Assembly: GCA_039000515.1 (NCBI GenBank)
Contig: JBCFYV010000001.1
Location: 34,949,620-35,013,619 of the forward strand
Direction: 5' to 3'
DNA: 64,000 nucleotides
Source: Timema cristinae
Lineage: Eukaryota > Arthropoda > Insecta > Phasmatodea > Timematidae
In this document: positions 35,037 to 44,703 of the stretch, piece by piece
Numbering within the stretch: position 1 is the stretch's first letter
Layout: each line of letters opens with the position of its first letter
Notes under the pieces: generated by a model
What the model was told of the DNA's origin: nothing
Database searches by the model: none
Seen by the model: only the letters and a program-made list of their open reading frames with translations
Translations under genes and position numbers: made by a program

Positions 35037-36009
35037 TAATGTCTGGTTCTAATTCAACGATATTTTACTAATAATTAAGAACTAATTCAGCCTAGTAATC
35101 ATGTATCATTCTATAAGTAACAAAATGTTTAGATAATATTACATTTTCACTGAAACAGTTCGTTAACTTTAGAATCAAATTAGTAACTCTTGTAGGCCTA
35201 CACCAAAAAATACTAATCCTTCCATTTAAATTCATACAAACACAGCAATATATAACAATTTTTTTTATTTGTTACGGCAATGGTACTGTCACTTGCATAA
35301 TGTTTTACCTTAATGTTGTATAATTTACAAGCCCATGACTCTATACGCATAAAATGTATGGCTCAGTGAAATCCATTCATTTCCGGAAGTAATCCAATTA
35401 ATTTAAAATAAGGGTGTGAGATAGGGGTCGGTTAGAGGAAGTAGCGCATACCACACATTTAATTAACAATTTTTTATTTTTCACTTGAGGGATTTGTTAC
35501 ATCCCATTGTTATGTAAAGCATCCACTACATTAACCACCTCATTACACATTTCAATTCTAAAGCAAATTAGATCTACATTGTACACAATAAAAGCATTCA
35601 CGATTAGAGCATGAAATAGATACCCACAATTCATACCTAAAAATGGCTTAGGACTCACTTCACCCGTAGTTTATTAACGCACTGATGTATCACAATAACC
35701 CGGCATTAACAAATGCTTCAACTACTTTGAATGAGATCCACAGGTAGGCCTTGAATATAACCAAACAAACGACAATTAAAATAATATATTTTTAATTATG
35801 ATAGCATGTTTTAATAACCATAATTCATTGACGTCTATAAAAAAAATAGCCTCCATAATGTCAGCCCGTAATTGAGCTATAGAGGTCGAGTGCTCGCCTA
35901 CTGTTGGTGAATATTGTGCCAACTTATGTGGATTTAAGGTGTAATGTGGTCATAACAACAATTCCTCGGTTCGTTAATATCAGTTTTCTAGAACGTATCC
36001 GCTACATTT
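35037..36009. other. AT-rich noncoding
   Basis: Nothing recognised. Confidence 0.5.
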
Positions 36010-36162
36010 TTCAGTCAATTAGCTCATTTGTCCTCTTGAGGCTGAGTTGAGTCCGTTCTAGAACCACTGCTTCACAGGAAACATTAAAACTTCGGGGATC
36101 AAACCAGGGACCTTTGGATCTGTAGCCAGGAACTCTGACCGTTATACCACAAAGGTGATCCA
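36010..36162 (-). repeat. tRNA-like SINE head, family D
   Basis: On the minus strand: A-box-like TGTGGTATAACGGTCAGAG (about 36131-36152) and B-box-like GGTTTGATCCCCG (about 36092-36105), spaced as in a tRNA but with many mismatches and a body continuing to about 36010. Unlike the A, B and C heads. It could also be a decayed tRNA pseudogene. Confidence 0.5.
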
Positions 36163-36715
36163 GTGCTACCTATAAGCGTAGTATATTAATTAATATATTT
36201 TTTAGAACTTTTTGTCTTATGTTGAATGTAACCTTGTTACTTTTTTAGTTAAATTTGCTTCTTTTTCTTATCTCCAAAAAGAAGCCTTCTTTCCTTCCTT
36301 CCCTCTCACCTGATTGGTTAGAATTTCCCACCAATTTTCTCTGATTGTTTGTCGGCCTTCCTTTGTGTTGATATAATTTACAGTGTGGTTCTCCAGGAAG
36401 CAATAAGTAGCTTGTTGGAAGGAGATTGATTTTTTGTTATCTATTGGTTTCTCTTTGTTGATATTATCTTATTACGGTGTACTGTTATGCCTTTGGTTCA
36501 TGATAGTGTAGTTTTGGGGAAGTCTAGGTTAGTGAACACTTTTCATAATAGTGAAAAAAATAATCAAAAGAATGTTCTCCAAGGTATGTTATCAGGAAAT
36601 AATCATTCTGAAGGCGATTCTGTCATGTTTCACAAATTATTTATTTATACAGTTCAATATTTGTTTATTGTTGTGTAGTGGATTGTAAAACCATACTTGA
36701 GAACATGGGAGTTTA
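36163..36715. other. Noncoding with a short open frame
   Basis: The 63-residue frame at 36487-36678 (plus) has no domain. Upstream sequence is T-rich with CCTT runs at 36280-36300. Nothing assigned. Confidence 0.45.
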
Positions 36716-36958
36716 TTATTATTTAGCACCTCGTCTTTTAACTGCATAAGAAGGCCTAAAGCTAGTCTAATGATTTAGGGATGAGGTTTAACTTAGAATA
36801 AGTGTATCTGCATTTGCGTGGGGGAAGAATGTATAACTATCTATTAAAAACCACCCTCAGTCCACCCTACCGGGATTCAATCTCCAATCTCCCCATCATC
36901 AGCAGTCTAGTCCAACATGAGCGTGATGCCTTAGACCATGCTGCCAACGAGGTGGGTA
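36716..36958 (-). repeat. SINE family B1, full-length
   Basis: Reversed tail (TTAGCACCTCGTCTTTTAAC), body (GCATTTGCGTGGGGG), reversed B box (CGGGATTCAATCTCC) and head end (CATGCTGCCAACGAGGTGGG). Confidence 0.8.
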
Positions 36959-36996
36959 TAGTTATCTATTTTTAATTTCAGGAATATGATACCTTA

Positions 36997-37240
36997 TCTT
37001 TGTCGTTAGCGTGTGTGTCTACTGAACTAAGGTTCCCGGTTTCAATTCCCGGCGTGGACGAAAAATTTACATTGGTGAAATGTGGTTTTATCCTTTAACA
37101 ATGATAAATTAACAACCGGGGATAGAGTGTTGTGCTGGTCCTAGTATTAAGTTGGATTTTAAGGCATATGAATCTACGACAGGCCTAGAAATCCGGTAGT
37201 GGAAAATATATGGCTTTAATAAAGAACTGAGCCTGGAAAC
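36997..37240 (+). repeat. SINE family C, copy 2
   Basis: A-box region GTCGTTAGCGTGTGTGTC, strong B box (CCGGTTTCAATTCCCGG), body (GGTGAAATGTGGTTTTATCC; GATAGAGTGTTGTGCTGG), CTACGACAGGCC, and end TATATGGCTTTAATAAAG. A family A SINE (A11) has inserted at its 3' edge. Confidence 0.75.
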
Positions 37241-37243
37241 AAC

Positions 37244-37524
37244 TTATTATTATTATTAGTACCACGTCTTACTACCCGTTCGGGTTATACGCACTTACGC
37301 TAATGTGTAATGGTAGGGTGATTGTGAGATGAAATGGAGGACCTGCTGTTTAACTGGAATCCGAACCACGGTGGAGGCCTGTCATTCTCCACATTCACAA
37401 GATGTCTTGTCAGAGGTGAAGGAAGGGTTTGTTAATTAAATAAATCTGTGCCGGGACCGAGGATTGAACCCCGGACCCGAGCACAGAAGTCCGACACCTT
37501 ACCCCTGGACCGCCAGGTCACCTA
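37244..37524 (-). repeat. SINE family A, full-length with perfect TSD (A11)
   Basis: Tail, body and head complete. Exact duplication CTGGAAACAAC at 37233-37243 and 37525-37535. It sits at the end of a family C SINE, so A was active after C. Confidence 0.95.
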
Positions 37525-37535
37525 CTGGAAACAAC

Positions 37536-38580
37536 AATAAATGTAAACAAATTTCGCTCTCAAGTACATATTACTATTTTTTCTAATAGCATTTGTTTGT
37601 GCACTCTGTTGATGAGCCAGTATTGCCAACTCTATCGTCTCAAGCGATAGTACATATACCTGAAATGGATTGTATCTTTACCGGTAGGATAATATTTTCT
37701 GACATATTGATAAACCCACCGATTTTCATTAAACAATAATATTTGATGTAAAATTTGTTACTTTATAGCTGGGTCACAGGATATAACTTTTAGAAAATAT
37801 CCTAAAATAGTATTGTACAGGTGGTGAAATTATATCAAAAGTAGTATCCAGATCGTACAGTTGGCAACACTGTTATGAGCTGATGAATGTTTAGTTTCAA
37901 AGATTAATTGGTTGACATATTTTGTTTGAGAATATTATAACTTTCTTGATAATTTATTTTAATTTTATAAGCACTTTTAATTATTCTAGAAATTTAAAAT
38001 GTGGCATTCTGACAGGTCTTAAGAGTGGTCTCTAGAAAAGTCCAAAAACAGGAAAATTTAATACGGTCGACTCAAAATATCAGATAGAATAAGGCCATAA
38101 ATGATGATAGTGAATAATTCCCTTTATAAACTGTAAACTGTTACACTAATATGCAACATTTTAAAAACTATTAAACACCAAATTATTATTAATAACAAGC
38201 AAGAGTTCAAATAATGTGTAAAAGGTAGTTATTTTAAAATTAAACATCCGTTTTAACATATCTTTAGATTATATTTCTATTTTACCATTGTGTTTTAATT
38301 ATTCTAATTTTAACGTTTTGCAATACAATCTAAATCAATAAAGGATAAATATTTAAGGAGAATTTAAGATTTGGATACTTTACCGCCTTCAGTGTGGATC
38401 TAAATAAAGTATCATTTGAACTATGCCAACGTCTAATTTATGATCTAAATTATATTCTGAGGAAAAAAAAATCATAAATTTACGTAGACAAGTTGCAGAA
38501 ATACTCATTATGGTCCCATATAGCGCCATATACACTATACAGGCCAGGTGAATCAAGCCGCAGCTTAGCAAACGACGCGG
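37536..38580. other. AT-rich noncoding
   Basis: Nothing recognised. A 60-residue minus-strand frame at 38389-38571 has no domain. Confidence 0.5.
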
Positions 38581-38587
38581 TTTAGGT

Positions 38588-39625
38588 GTACTTACACTGG
38601 CTTTAGGCGGGACGCGTGGTTCATTTGTTTGTGAGTCACGCTTGTTATTTGCTCATGTCTGACTACCAGGACGATCCTACACTAGCGGTTAAAACGCGGC
38701 GGTTTTGCCGCTAGCTTACGCCCTCAAACTCTTGAATCTACACTTGACTGTCAAAACGAAACTGTTAAACAGCTACCATAACGATACGGACTTTACACTA
38801 GTGGTTTAAATGTTGCGGTTGTTGCTTCCACTTGTGCAGACTGGTTTAAAAATTGACACTGTACAGGAGGCTGTATTGTGAGACTTGTTTTGTTGAAGGA
38901 AACTCGGGAAAAAATAAAGACGTTGGTGGACTCTTACCACATTATCGAACCGTCTCTCAACAGGACAGTTTTATATTATGTTTATGAATCACAGAATGTA
39001 ACCAATGAAGTTATTTTTGTACTATAGAATGTTTGTGGTTTTGTTTGATGAACTACTTGGTTTAGTTAATGTAAATATTGCAAAACGTGATATCATCTTA
39101 AGAAAGAGTATTTGTTATTTCTGCTGAATGACTTGTTGTGACATTGAGGCACAACTGCTGTTAACGCCTGGTGTAGTTTGATTCGCGTTTCTACCGCTAG
39201 GTGGTTTTAATGCCACCAGAGTTAGCGATCAAAACGCTAGTCTAGACGAATAATTATGTTCTAACCTGATAACAAGGGTTTCATTCAAGGCGAGGTGACC
39301 TGGTGGTCTAGGGGTAAGGTGTCAGACTTCTATGCTGGCGGCCGGGGTTCAATCCTTGGTCCCGGCAAAGATTTTTCTGATTACCAAACCCTTCCTTAAC
39401 CTCTGACAAGACATCTTGGGAATGTGGGGAATGCCAGGCCGCCACCGTGGTTCGGATTCCAAGTTAAACTGTAGGTCCTTCATTTCATCTCACAATTACC
39501 CTACCATTACACATTAGCGTAAGTGCGTATAACCCGAATGGGTAGTAAGACGCGGTGCTAAAAGTAATAATAATCATTCAAGGCGCGGTTGCTAACGTTT
39601 TAACAGCTAGTGTAAAATAGGCCTT
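38588..39625. mobile_element. Candidate nonautonomous DNA element (PIF/Harbinger-like), interrupted by a SINE
   Basis: A motif TTACACTAG(C/T).GTTAAAAC recurs: TTACACTGGC near 38592, CTACACTAGCGGTTAAAACG at 38677, TTACACTAGTGGTTTAAA near 38793, and inverted as GTTTTAACAGCTAGTGTAA at about 39597-39615. Ends reading GGCCTATTTTACACTAGC on the minus strand resemble Harbinger-type termini as I recall them. The interior is noncoding. Exact ends and target duplication are not resolved. A family A SINE (39293-39573) is inserted within it. Confidence 0.4.
39293..39573 (+). repeat. SINE family A, full-length with perfect TSD (A12)
   Basis: Starts AGGTGACCTGGTGGTCTAGG, B box GGGGTTCAATCC, body, and tail ending CGCGGTGCTAAAAGTAATAA. 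Exact duplication TCATTCAAGGCG at 39281-39292 and 39574-39585. Confidence 0.95.
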
Positions 39626-39738
39626 GAGCGGAAAGAACTTTACAGCGAGCGGTCGGATTGTTGTTATGTTTATGAAGATCACGAAACTTGTTCAGTAGTT
39701 TTTACTTTCTAGTGTAGTGCAGGTCAGTGTTGTCATAC

Positions 39739-40259
39739 CTAGGCTCTTACACACAATTTTCTTTCGTTTGAAGGGGGGTGGGTGGGTAGAGGGGGAGCAG
39801 TCATTCTTCAAATATTGTTGATAACGACGGTTATTTCAAGACTAAACAGTGTGGGAAGGAGATGGATGATTCTGACCTGCACAGAGAAAAAAAATCAATC
39901 AAAATTTCGTAAAAAAATATATGGAATTGGACTGATTCCTGTATTCATTAATAATTGGTATATCTTTATAATTCCACGTAAAATATACTAATTCTACATA
40001 CATTTTTATAAAAAAACTAATAAAATTTATATTAAAAGTCATAAAAAAAGTATATTAATTACTATTGAGTGCAACCATGGGTCAACTATAACGATATTTA
40101 TTTTGCGAAATTTTGACTTATTATTATTCTTTGTGAGTGGGGGAATTCCTGAGTATATTCGCGATGTTTAGTCTAATATTTTTATGGTATTTTTTTTAGG
40201 TTTTGGAGGGGTGGCTTCAGCCCCACGAACCCCCCACCCTCTCCCATGGGTATGAGCCT
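39739..40259. mobile_element. Possible small inverted-repeat element
   Basis: Left AGGCTCTTACACA followed by GGGGGGTGGGTGGG; right CCCCCCACCCTCTCCC followed by GGTATGAGCCT. The ends are imperfectly complementary and the interior is AT-rich. No target duplication was seen. Confidence 0.3.
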
Positions 40260-40352
40260 GGTTGAACCTCTTGTGATATTAGATCATCCATATACAGTGA
40301 TAAGGCTCAGATGACGGATATTCATTAGAGATGTAAGTGGTAAATTTTTTAT

Positions 40353-40881
40353 TTAGCATTGAGTCTTATTACTCCGTTCAGTTTTACGCTTATATACTAA
40401 TTATCCTAATTTTTATTATTATTATTATTCAGCACCGCGTCTTACTACCCGTTCGGTTTATACGCTTAAGTACCAATTACGCTAATGGATTAGGAATTGG
40501 GCAAGGTTGAATTAAAGGAAGTGAACCCACATTTGCGTGGAGGGAGAGTGGAATACCATTTAGGAAAAACCACCCCTAGTTCACCCGACCGAGATTCGAA
40601 CCTCGATCTCCCCGTCCTCAGCAGTCGGGTTCAACACGACTAGCGCGTTAGCCAACTACGCCACAGAGGCGGGTAATTATCCTAATGGTTTTAGGGATTA
40701 GTAAGGTTTTATTTAAAGGGTGTGTACCCGCATTTTATTGGAGGGTATGAGAGTGTAAAACCATTTGTAAAAACCACCCTCAGTAAACCCAACCGAGATT
40801 CGAACCTCAATCTCCCTGTAAAAGGCAGTTTAGCCTATTGCGAGGATGGCGCGTTAAACCTTTCGGCCACCGAAGCGGGTC
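40353..40881 (-). repeat. SINE family B1, split by a nested SINE
   Basis: The tail part (AGCATTGAGTCTTATTACTCC) lies at 40353-40410. After the insertion, the body (GTGTACCCGCATTTTATTGG), reversed B box (GAGATTCGAACCTC) and head (CGGCCACCGAAGCGGGTC) continue at 40687-40881. Removing the insert and one copy of its duplication restores a continuous B1 element. Confidence 0.85.
40411..40674 (-). repeat. SINE family B2 nested in B1, perfect TSD
   Basis: (TTA)n and shared tail (AGCACCGCGTCTTACTACCC), body, reversed B box (GAGATTCGAACCTCG), and head (GCGTTAGCCAACTACGCC). Exact 12-bp duplication AATTATCCTAAT at 40399-40410 and 40675-40686, inside the host SINE. Confidence 0.93.
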
Positions 40882-41685
40882 ATTCCATGTTAATTACTTA
40901 GAGGTGTGGGCAGCGATTGGTGTATTTTTGGTGGACAATATTTATAGTATTTTCTCTTTGCCAGTGATGAATAATTGTCTGGTGTTCTTCTAAGTGTTGT
41001 ATATGTTCAAGAGTAAAGTTAGTTTGTAAGACATTTTCTCACGTAGTCCGTTGATCAGAAAATTGCTCTTTATATATCTTCATTAGAGTAAAAATGTGTA
41101 GCCTTACAGAAATGTTGGCACAAAAAATGTCATTAATTTCAAAGTGGAGTTAAGGGAAGTATTGTGTAAAGTAGTCTATAATATTTAAGAAACCAAGCAA
41201 ATTAAACTACAATTTTTATTCAAATTACAAATACCTAAATAAAATGAAAGAAATTGATAAAAACCGCCATGCCACTAATATAAGTTATTTCAAAAACAAT
41301 GTATTAATAACATTGGCGTGTAGCGGAGTTTTGTGAGGGTTAACAAAGCTAGACGAAATTGCACCCTTTGTTTACCCTAAAAGGAACAACATTATTTCTA
41401 TAAAAATACAGTAACTGAAAACTCATTTTGCCATATTGGCGGTAATGAAAATTATTACAGCTGTATTTATATTCATAATCTATTTAATTAATAATGTGTA
41501 GTTAAATTATACAATAATCGTTAAGAAAGCATAAAGCAAAACTTTTACTTACTTTTTAATTAAAAGATCAATTTAGAAAATTATATAATTCCAAATTTTA
41601 GTGACTTTCAATCAAAGTTGGTGGCCGAAAGTAATAATCAAGGCTTAGCAAGCTTACCCTTACATGGTTTCACTGTAGTTTATCT
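40882..41685. other. AT-rich noncoding
   Basis: Nothing recognised. Confidence 0.5.
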
Positions 41686-42005
41686 TATAATATATATGGA
41701 GCAGAAACTTGTACTCTTAGGAAGATGGGAAAGAGATACTTGTACTTTAAAAGATTTGAGAAGTTCAGATGGACAGAGAGGGTGACAAATGAAGTCCTAA
41801 GAAGAGTGGTCAAGAAGAGTCATTTTGGAGCAAAGCCAACTGGATCGGCACATCCTTAGGAGGAACTGTCTTCAACACGACGCCATAGAATGAAAGGCTA
41901 GTAAAAGAGACCCTTAAGAAGAGGAGGATTCAAATACTAGATGAATTGAAGGAAAGAAGAAAATTTTGGGAGCTGAAGGAGGAGGGCCCATTGGTGGTCT
42001 AAGTT
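41686..42005 (+). pseudogene. Non-LTR retrotransposon (LINE) C-terminal remnant
   Basis: Conceptual translation gives YGAETCTLRKMGKR, then FRWTERVTNEVLRRV. In shifted frames it gives traces of a W-I-G-H-type region, an RRNCLQHDAIE-like stretch and a LDELKERRKFWELKEE-like end. These correspond in order to the region after the reverse-transcriptase domain of insect endonuclease-reverse transcriptase LINEs (RTE/CR1/L2-type; clade not resolved). Several frameshifts, stops and an internal deletion make it dead. No RT or endonuclease part is nearby. Confidence 0.7.
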
Positions 42006-42052
42006 CACTGACAAAAGGAATGGAACATAGTGTATTCTGTCAAGATAAGACT

Positions 42053-42294
42053 GAGCCCACTTAATTGGTAAACTGGTCTAACGTGTCACTCTCGCAAAAG
42101 ACTAGACTGTTGATGAAGGGCGTATTGGGGTTCAAATCCCAGTCATGTGTACTGAGGTTTTTTCCGTAAACAGTTTTTCACTCTCACTCCAAAAAATGAG
42201 GGTACAATTCCTTTAAATTCCGCTTTCCTAATCCTTAATGAATTGGTGTAAATAGTACGAAGGTGTGTAATCTGAACGGCTAATAAGAAACAGT
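42053..42294 (+). repeat. SINE family B1, full-length diverged
   Basis: A-box region AAACTGGTCTAACGTGTC, B box (GGGGTTCAAATCCC), body (TTTTTCACTCTCACTCC) and tail trace (TCTGAACGGCTAATAAG). It follows the LINE fragment directly. Confidence 0.78.
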
Positions 42295-42424
42295 TTAAAA
42301 AAAACACGAATTAGGTGTTAATGGAAATACAAGCCGATGTCATATATGTAGAATATTTTTTTATTAATCGAATGGGACAAAGTGGGAGAGAAAGTATCAA
42401 AAGTACAGTTTTAACTAAATTCTT

Positions 42425-42643
42425 TCAACTGGACTCGTGGTATTATGGTCTGAACCCCTGGCTGATGACATAAAAGTCCCGGGTTCCATTCCCAGATAGT
42501 ACTGGGGCACTTATTTCGAAAGTGTAATAGTCCCAATGATCACCATTATTTGGTTACTAGGATTAAGTTAGGTAAATATCTTCATTTGCCTTACCACGTC
42601 ATATTCACCTTCATCATCATTCTCTCACCTCATTGAGGCATGG

Positions 42644-42680
<37 letters not shown>
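42425..42680 (+). repeat. tRNA-like SINE, family E, with (ATT)n tail
   Basis: A-box-like GTGGTATTATGGTCTGAAC (about 42436-42455) and B box CGGGTTCCATTCCC (42479-42492), an anonymous body of about 150 bp, and an (ATT)n tail at about 42646-42680. Single copy in this window. The 42680-44408 block is inserted in or at its tail. Confidence 0.55.
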
Positions 42681-42681
<1 letters not shown>

Positions 42682-42973
42682 GTAACGGGCTAAACTGCTT
42701 TAGCACCGTTCAAAAGTAGCGAATGAAAAAGAACGTATATTCTGTTAGTGCCTGCATATTATCAAAAGTAACAATAACAAACTAATGTTAAATGCCTCGC
42801 CCATAATATATGTCTCTGTTTACATACCTATTGCGCCGAGTCAACCTCAGAGTTCGGTGCCCCAGCTATTAACACAACACAGAAAGAAAGCGAGGAGAGC
42901 TCCGCTTTCGACCACGATTTCAAACCGACTGACTGCTTCATGGCGGACTACGACCAGCGTGCCTCGACCGTCT

Positions 42974-43020
42974 AGAAGCTTCGGGAAGATCCCCCTTAGC
43001 CTCCTAGAAGCTCCGGGAAG
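42974..43020 (+). promoter_or_regulatory. Two heat-shock elements in a 32-bp direct repeat
   Basis: AGAAGCTTCGGGAAG at 42974-42988 fits the heat-shock-factor consensus nGAAnnTTCnnGAAn exactly. AGAAGCTCCGGGAAG at 43006-43020 differs at one position. The surrounding CTAGAAGCT.CGGGAAGATC is duplicated with a period of 32 bp. Both lie 50-95 bp upstream of the TATA motif. Confidence 0.6.
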
Positions 43021-43051
43021 ATCCCCCTTCCCTTCCTACGCACCAATTCAC

Positions 43052-43076
43052 CACGTGAGCTCTGCCAACTATATAT
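43052..43076 (+). promoter_or_regulatory. E-box and TATA box
   Basis: CACGTG (43052-43057) and TATATAT (43070-43076) stand in an otherwise relatively G+C-rich context just downstream of the heat-shock elements. This is the order expected of a plus-strand RNA polymerase II promoter, with a start expected near 43100. Confidence 0.5.
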
Positions 43077-44419
43077 TCGCCTGCTTGCTTGAAGAATGGC
43101 AGAACACACAACCTGTAACTCGCATATCAAATCAGCCAAAACTTCCCAATGCTTGTCAATGATTCTATTGGCTAGTGGGGAGGTTGGGGCAAAAGGGGAA
43201 AAAAAAAAAAAAAGAATGGCAGAACACGTCAGGAGGCGATTGGGAAACCTCCACCACGCTAACAAGCCACGCGTTTACATCTGGTCTACGTAATCTACAT
43301 AATCTACATCGGACCTGCGGTCAAGGGAAATGGGTCCCTTGGACAGAAGGAAGTCGCATGGACAACCTAATTCAAGGGCTTGATCTCTCGAGTAAACTCC
43401 AAGTTTAAAACTCAACTGTTAGGTTTAGTCTATGTCCTCGCAGGATAGTTAGTATAATTAATCATTAGAGATAGAGATGAGGAATATTACGTGTCTATTC
43501 TGAGACGCGGTTATGATATCATTGTTTGACTAGTTATATAGGATAGGCTGAGAGTAGACTCTCCCTTATTAGGAAAGCAAGGTACTTATACACTTGCGGT
43601 GTAGCGCGCCTCTCGCGCCCTAGAGAATGGTCCTTAATGGCCAGGCTCACGTTGGGATGTTAATCCCACGGCACGTACTATGTGACCATAGGTGCCTTAT
43701 TGTGGTAGCTTGCCAGGGCAGGCGATAGTTCTTGTTATATGGAGGCCGCAGATTCAGGCCTAATTGGGTTTACAAGTCATGGCCTATATTTGAGTTGGGT
43801 AGTTAACCAATGGGTCGCATGTTCTATCCATGATTGGCCCGTGGTTGATTCTTAGATTTAATTTTGTAACTCTCTTTAAGAGTACACTTGACGTGAGCCG
43901 CCTTTGCCCCTCGGCGCGGTTGCGGCAGTCATTAGTTTCTTATTTAAGTAAGGTTGTACTGGTCACCCTTCAGGTGCTCAACCAGTGGGATGCGTCCCTT
44001 CCAGGACTATCCCGTATGTGTTGTATATCCAAGTACGTTGTTTTTACCCTGTGTAAAGGTTGTAGCTGTTGTGCATGGCTCTCTATTATAACAGAACTAG
44101 GACTTGCCTGATGTACGAGCTAATCTTGCCTACGCGGCCAACTTACCTAGTTTATAGTATTGTTTATTACGTAGCTTTGAAGCCTGTGTTGTTATTTGGG
44201 CGTTTCTCGCCCCCAGTTGGCCTAGACTTAGGCAATGCTGCCACTTATCGTAGTAAGTTATATATGACAAAGTACTTGCTGAGATTAAGTGCTATATGTT
44301 TATATGTCCTTTGTCGTATTATATCATTAAATTGCATTATCTCCAACCTTCTCTTGTTTTCATCATTTGTATTTGCTAAACTGTTTGTGCAACCCCCCCC
44401 GGTGTAATTATTATATTAT

Positions 44420-44703
44420 ACTATTATTATTATTATATTATTATTATTATTAACACCGCGTCTTACTACCCGTTCGGATTATACGCACTTACACAAATGT
44501 GTAATGGGAGTGTGATGGTGAGATGAAATGGAGGACCTATAGTTTAACGTGGAATCCGAACCACGGTGGAGGCCGGCATTCCACACATTCACAAGCTGCG
44601 ATTAATACACATCTTGTCAGAGGTGAAGGAAGGGTTTGTAAATCAGATAAATATTTGCTGGGGATTAGGATTGAACCCCGGACTCCGCAAATAAGTCCGA
44701 TGG
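44420..44703 (-). repeat. SINE family A, near full-length (A13)
   Basis: (ATT)n, reversed tail (AACACCGCGTCTTACTACCC), body and reversed B box (GGATTGAACCCCGG), ending inside the head (CGCAAATAAGTCCGATGG). No clear duplication, because the left side is low-complexity. Confidence 0.88.

Larger units (their letters stand above)
42680..44408 (+). mobile_element. Relatively G+C-rich 1.7-kb insert, possible solo LTR or noncoding transcription unit
   Basis: Composition changes sharply at both ends, and (ATT)n-type sequence lies on both sides, as if the block had inserted into a SINE tail. It starts TGTAACGGGC, a common way for LTRs to start, and ends near CCCCCCCCGGTGTAA, which is not a canonical LTR end. 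The first 400 bp holds promoter-like motifs listed separately. The rest has no open frame above about 125 residues and no recognisable domain. A 16-bp repeat (AAGAATGGCAGAACAC) occurs near 43093 and 43212. A solo LTR with long R-U5, or a stress-induced noncoding RNA gene, would both fit. Confidence 0.45.

Noticed and set aside
36240..36700. Possible relation between 36240-36700 and 47270-47560 as a shared 5' UTR-like repeat
   Set aside because: Only general T-richness and a short TGATTGG match; no block-wise alignment could be made by eye.
42785..43162. 125-residue protein at the start of the 1.7-kb block
   Set aside because: The frame overlaps the heat-shock elements and TATA box, has no domain, and reflects local G+C-richer composition.
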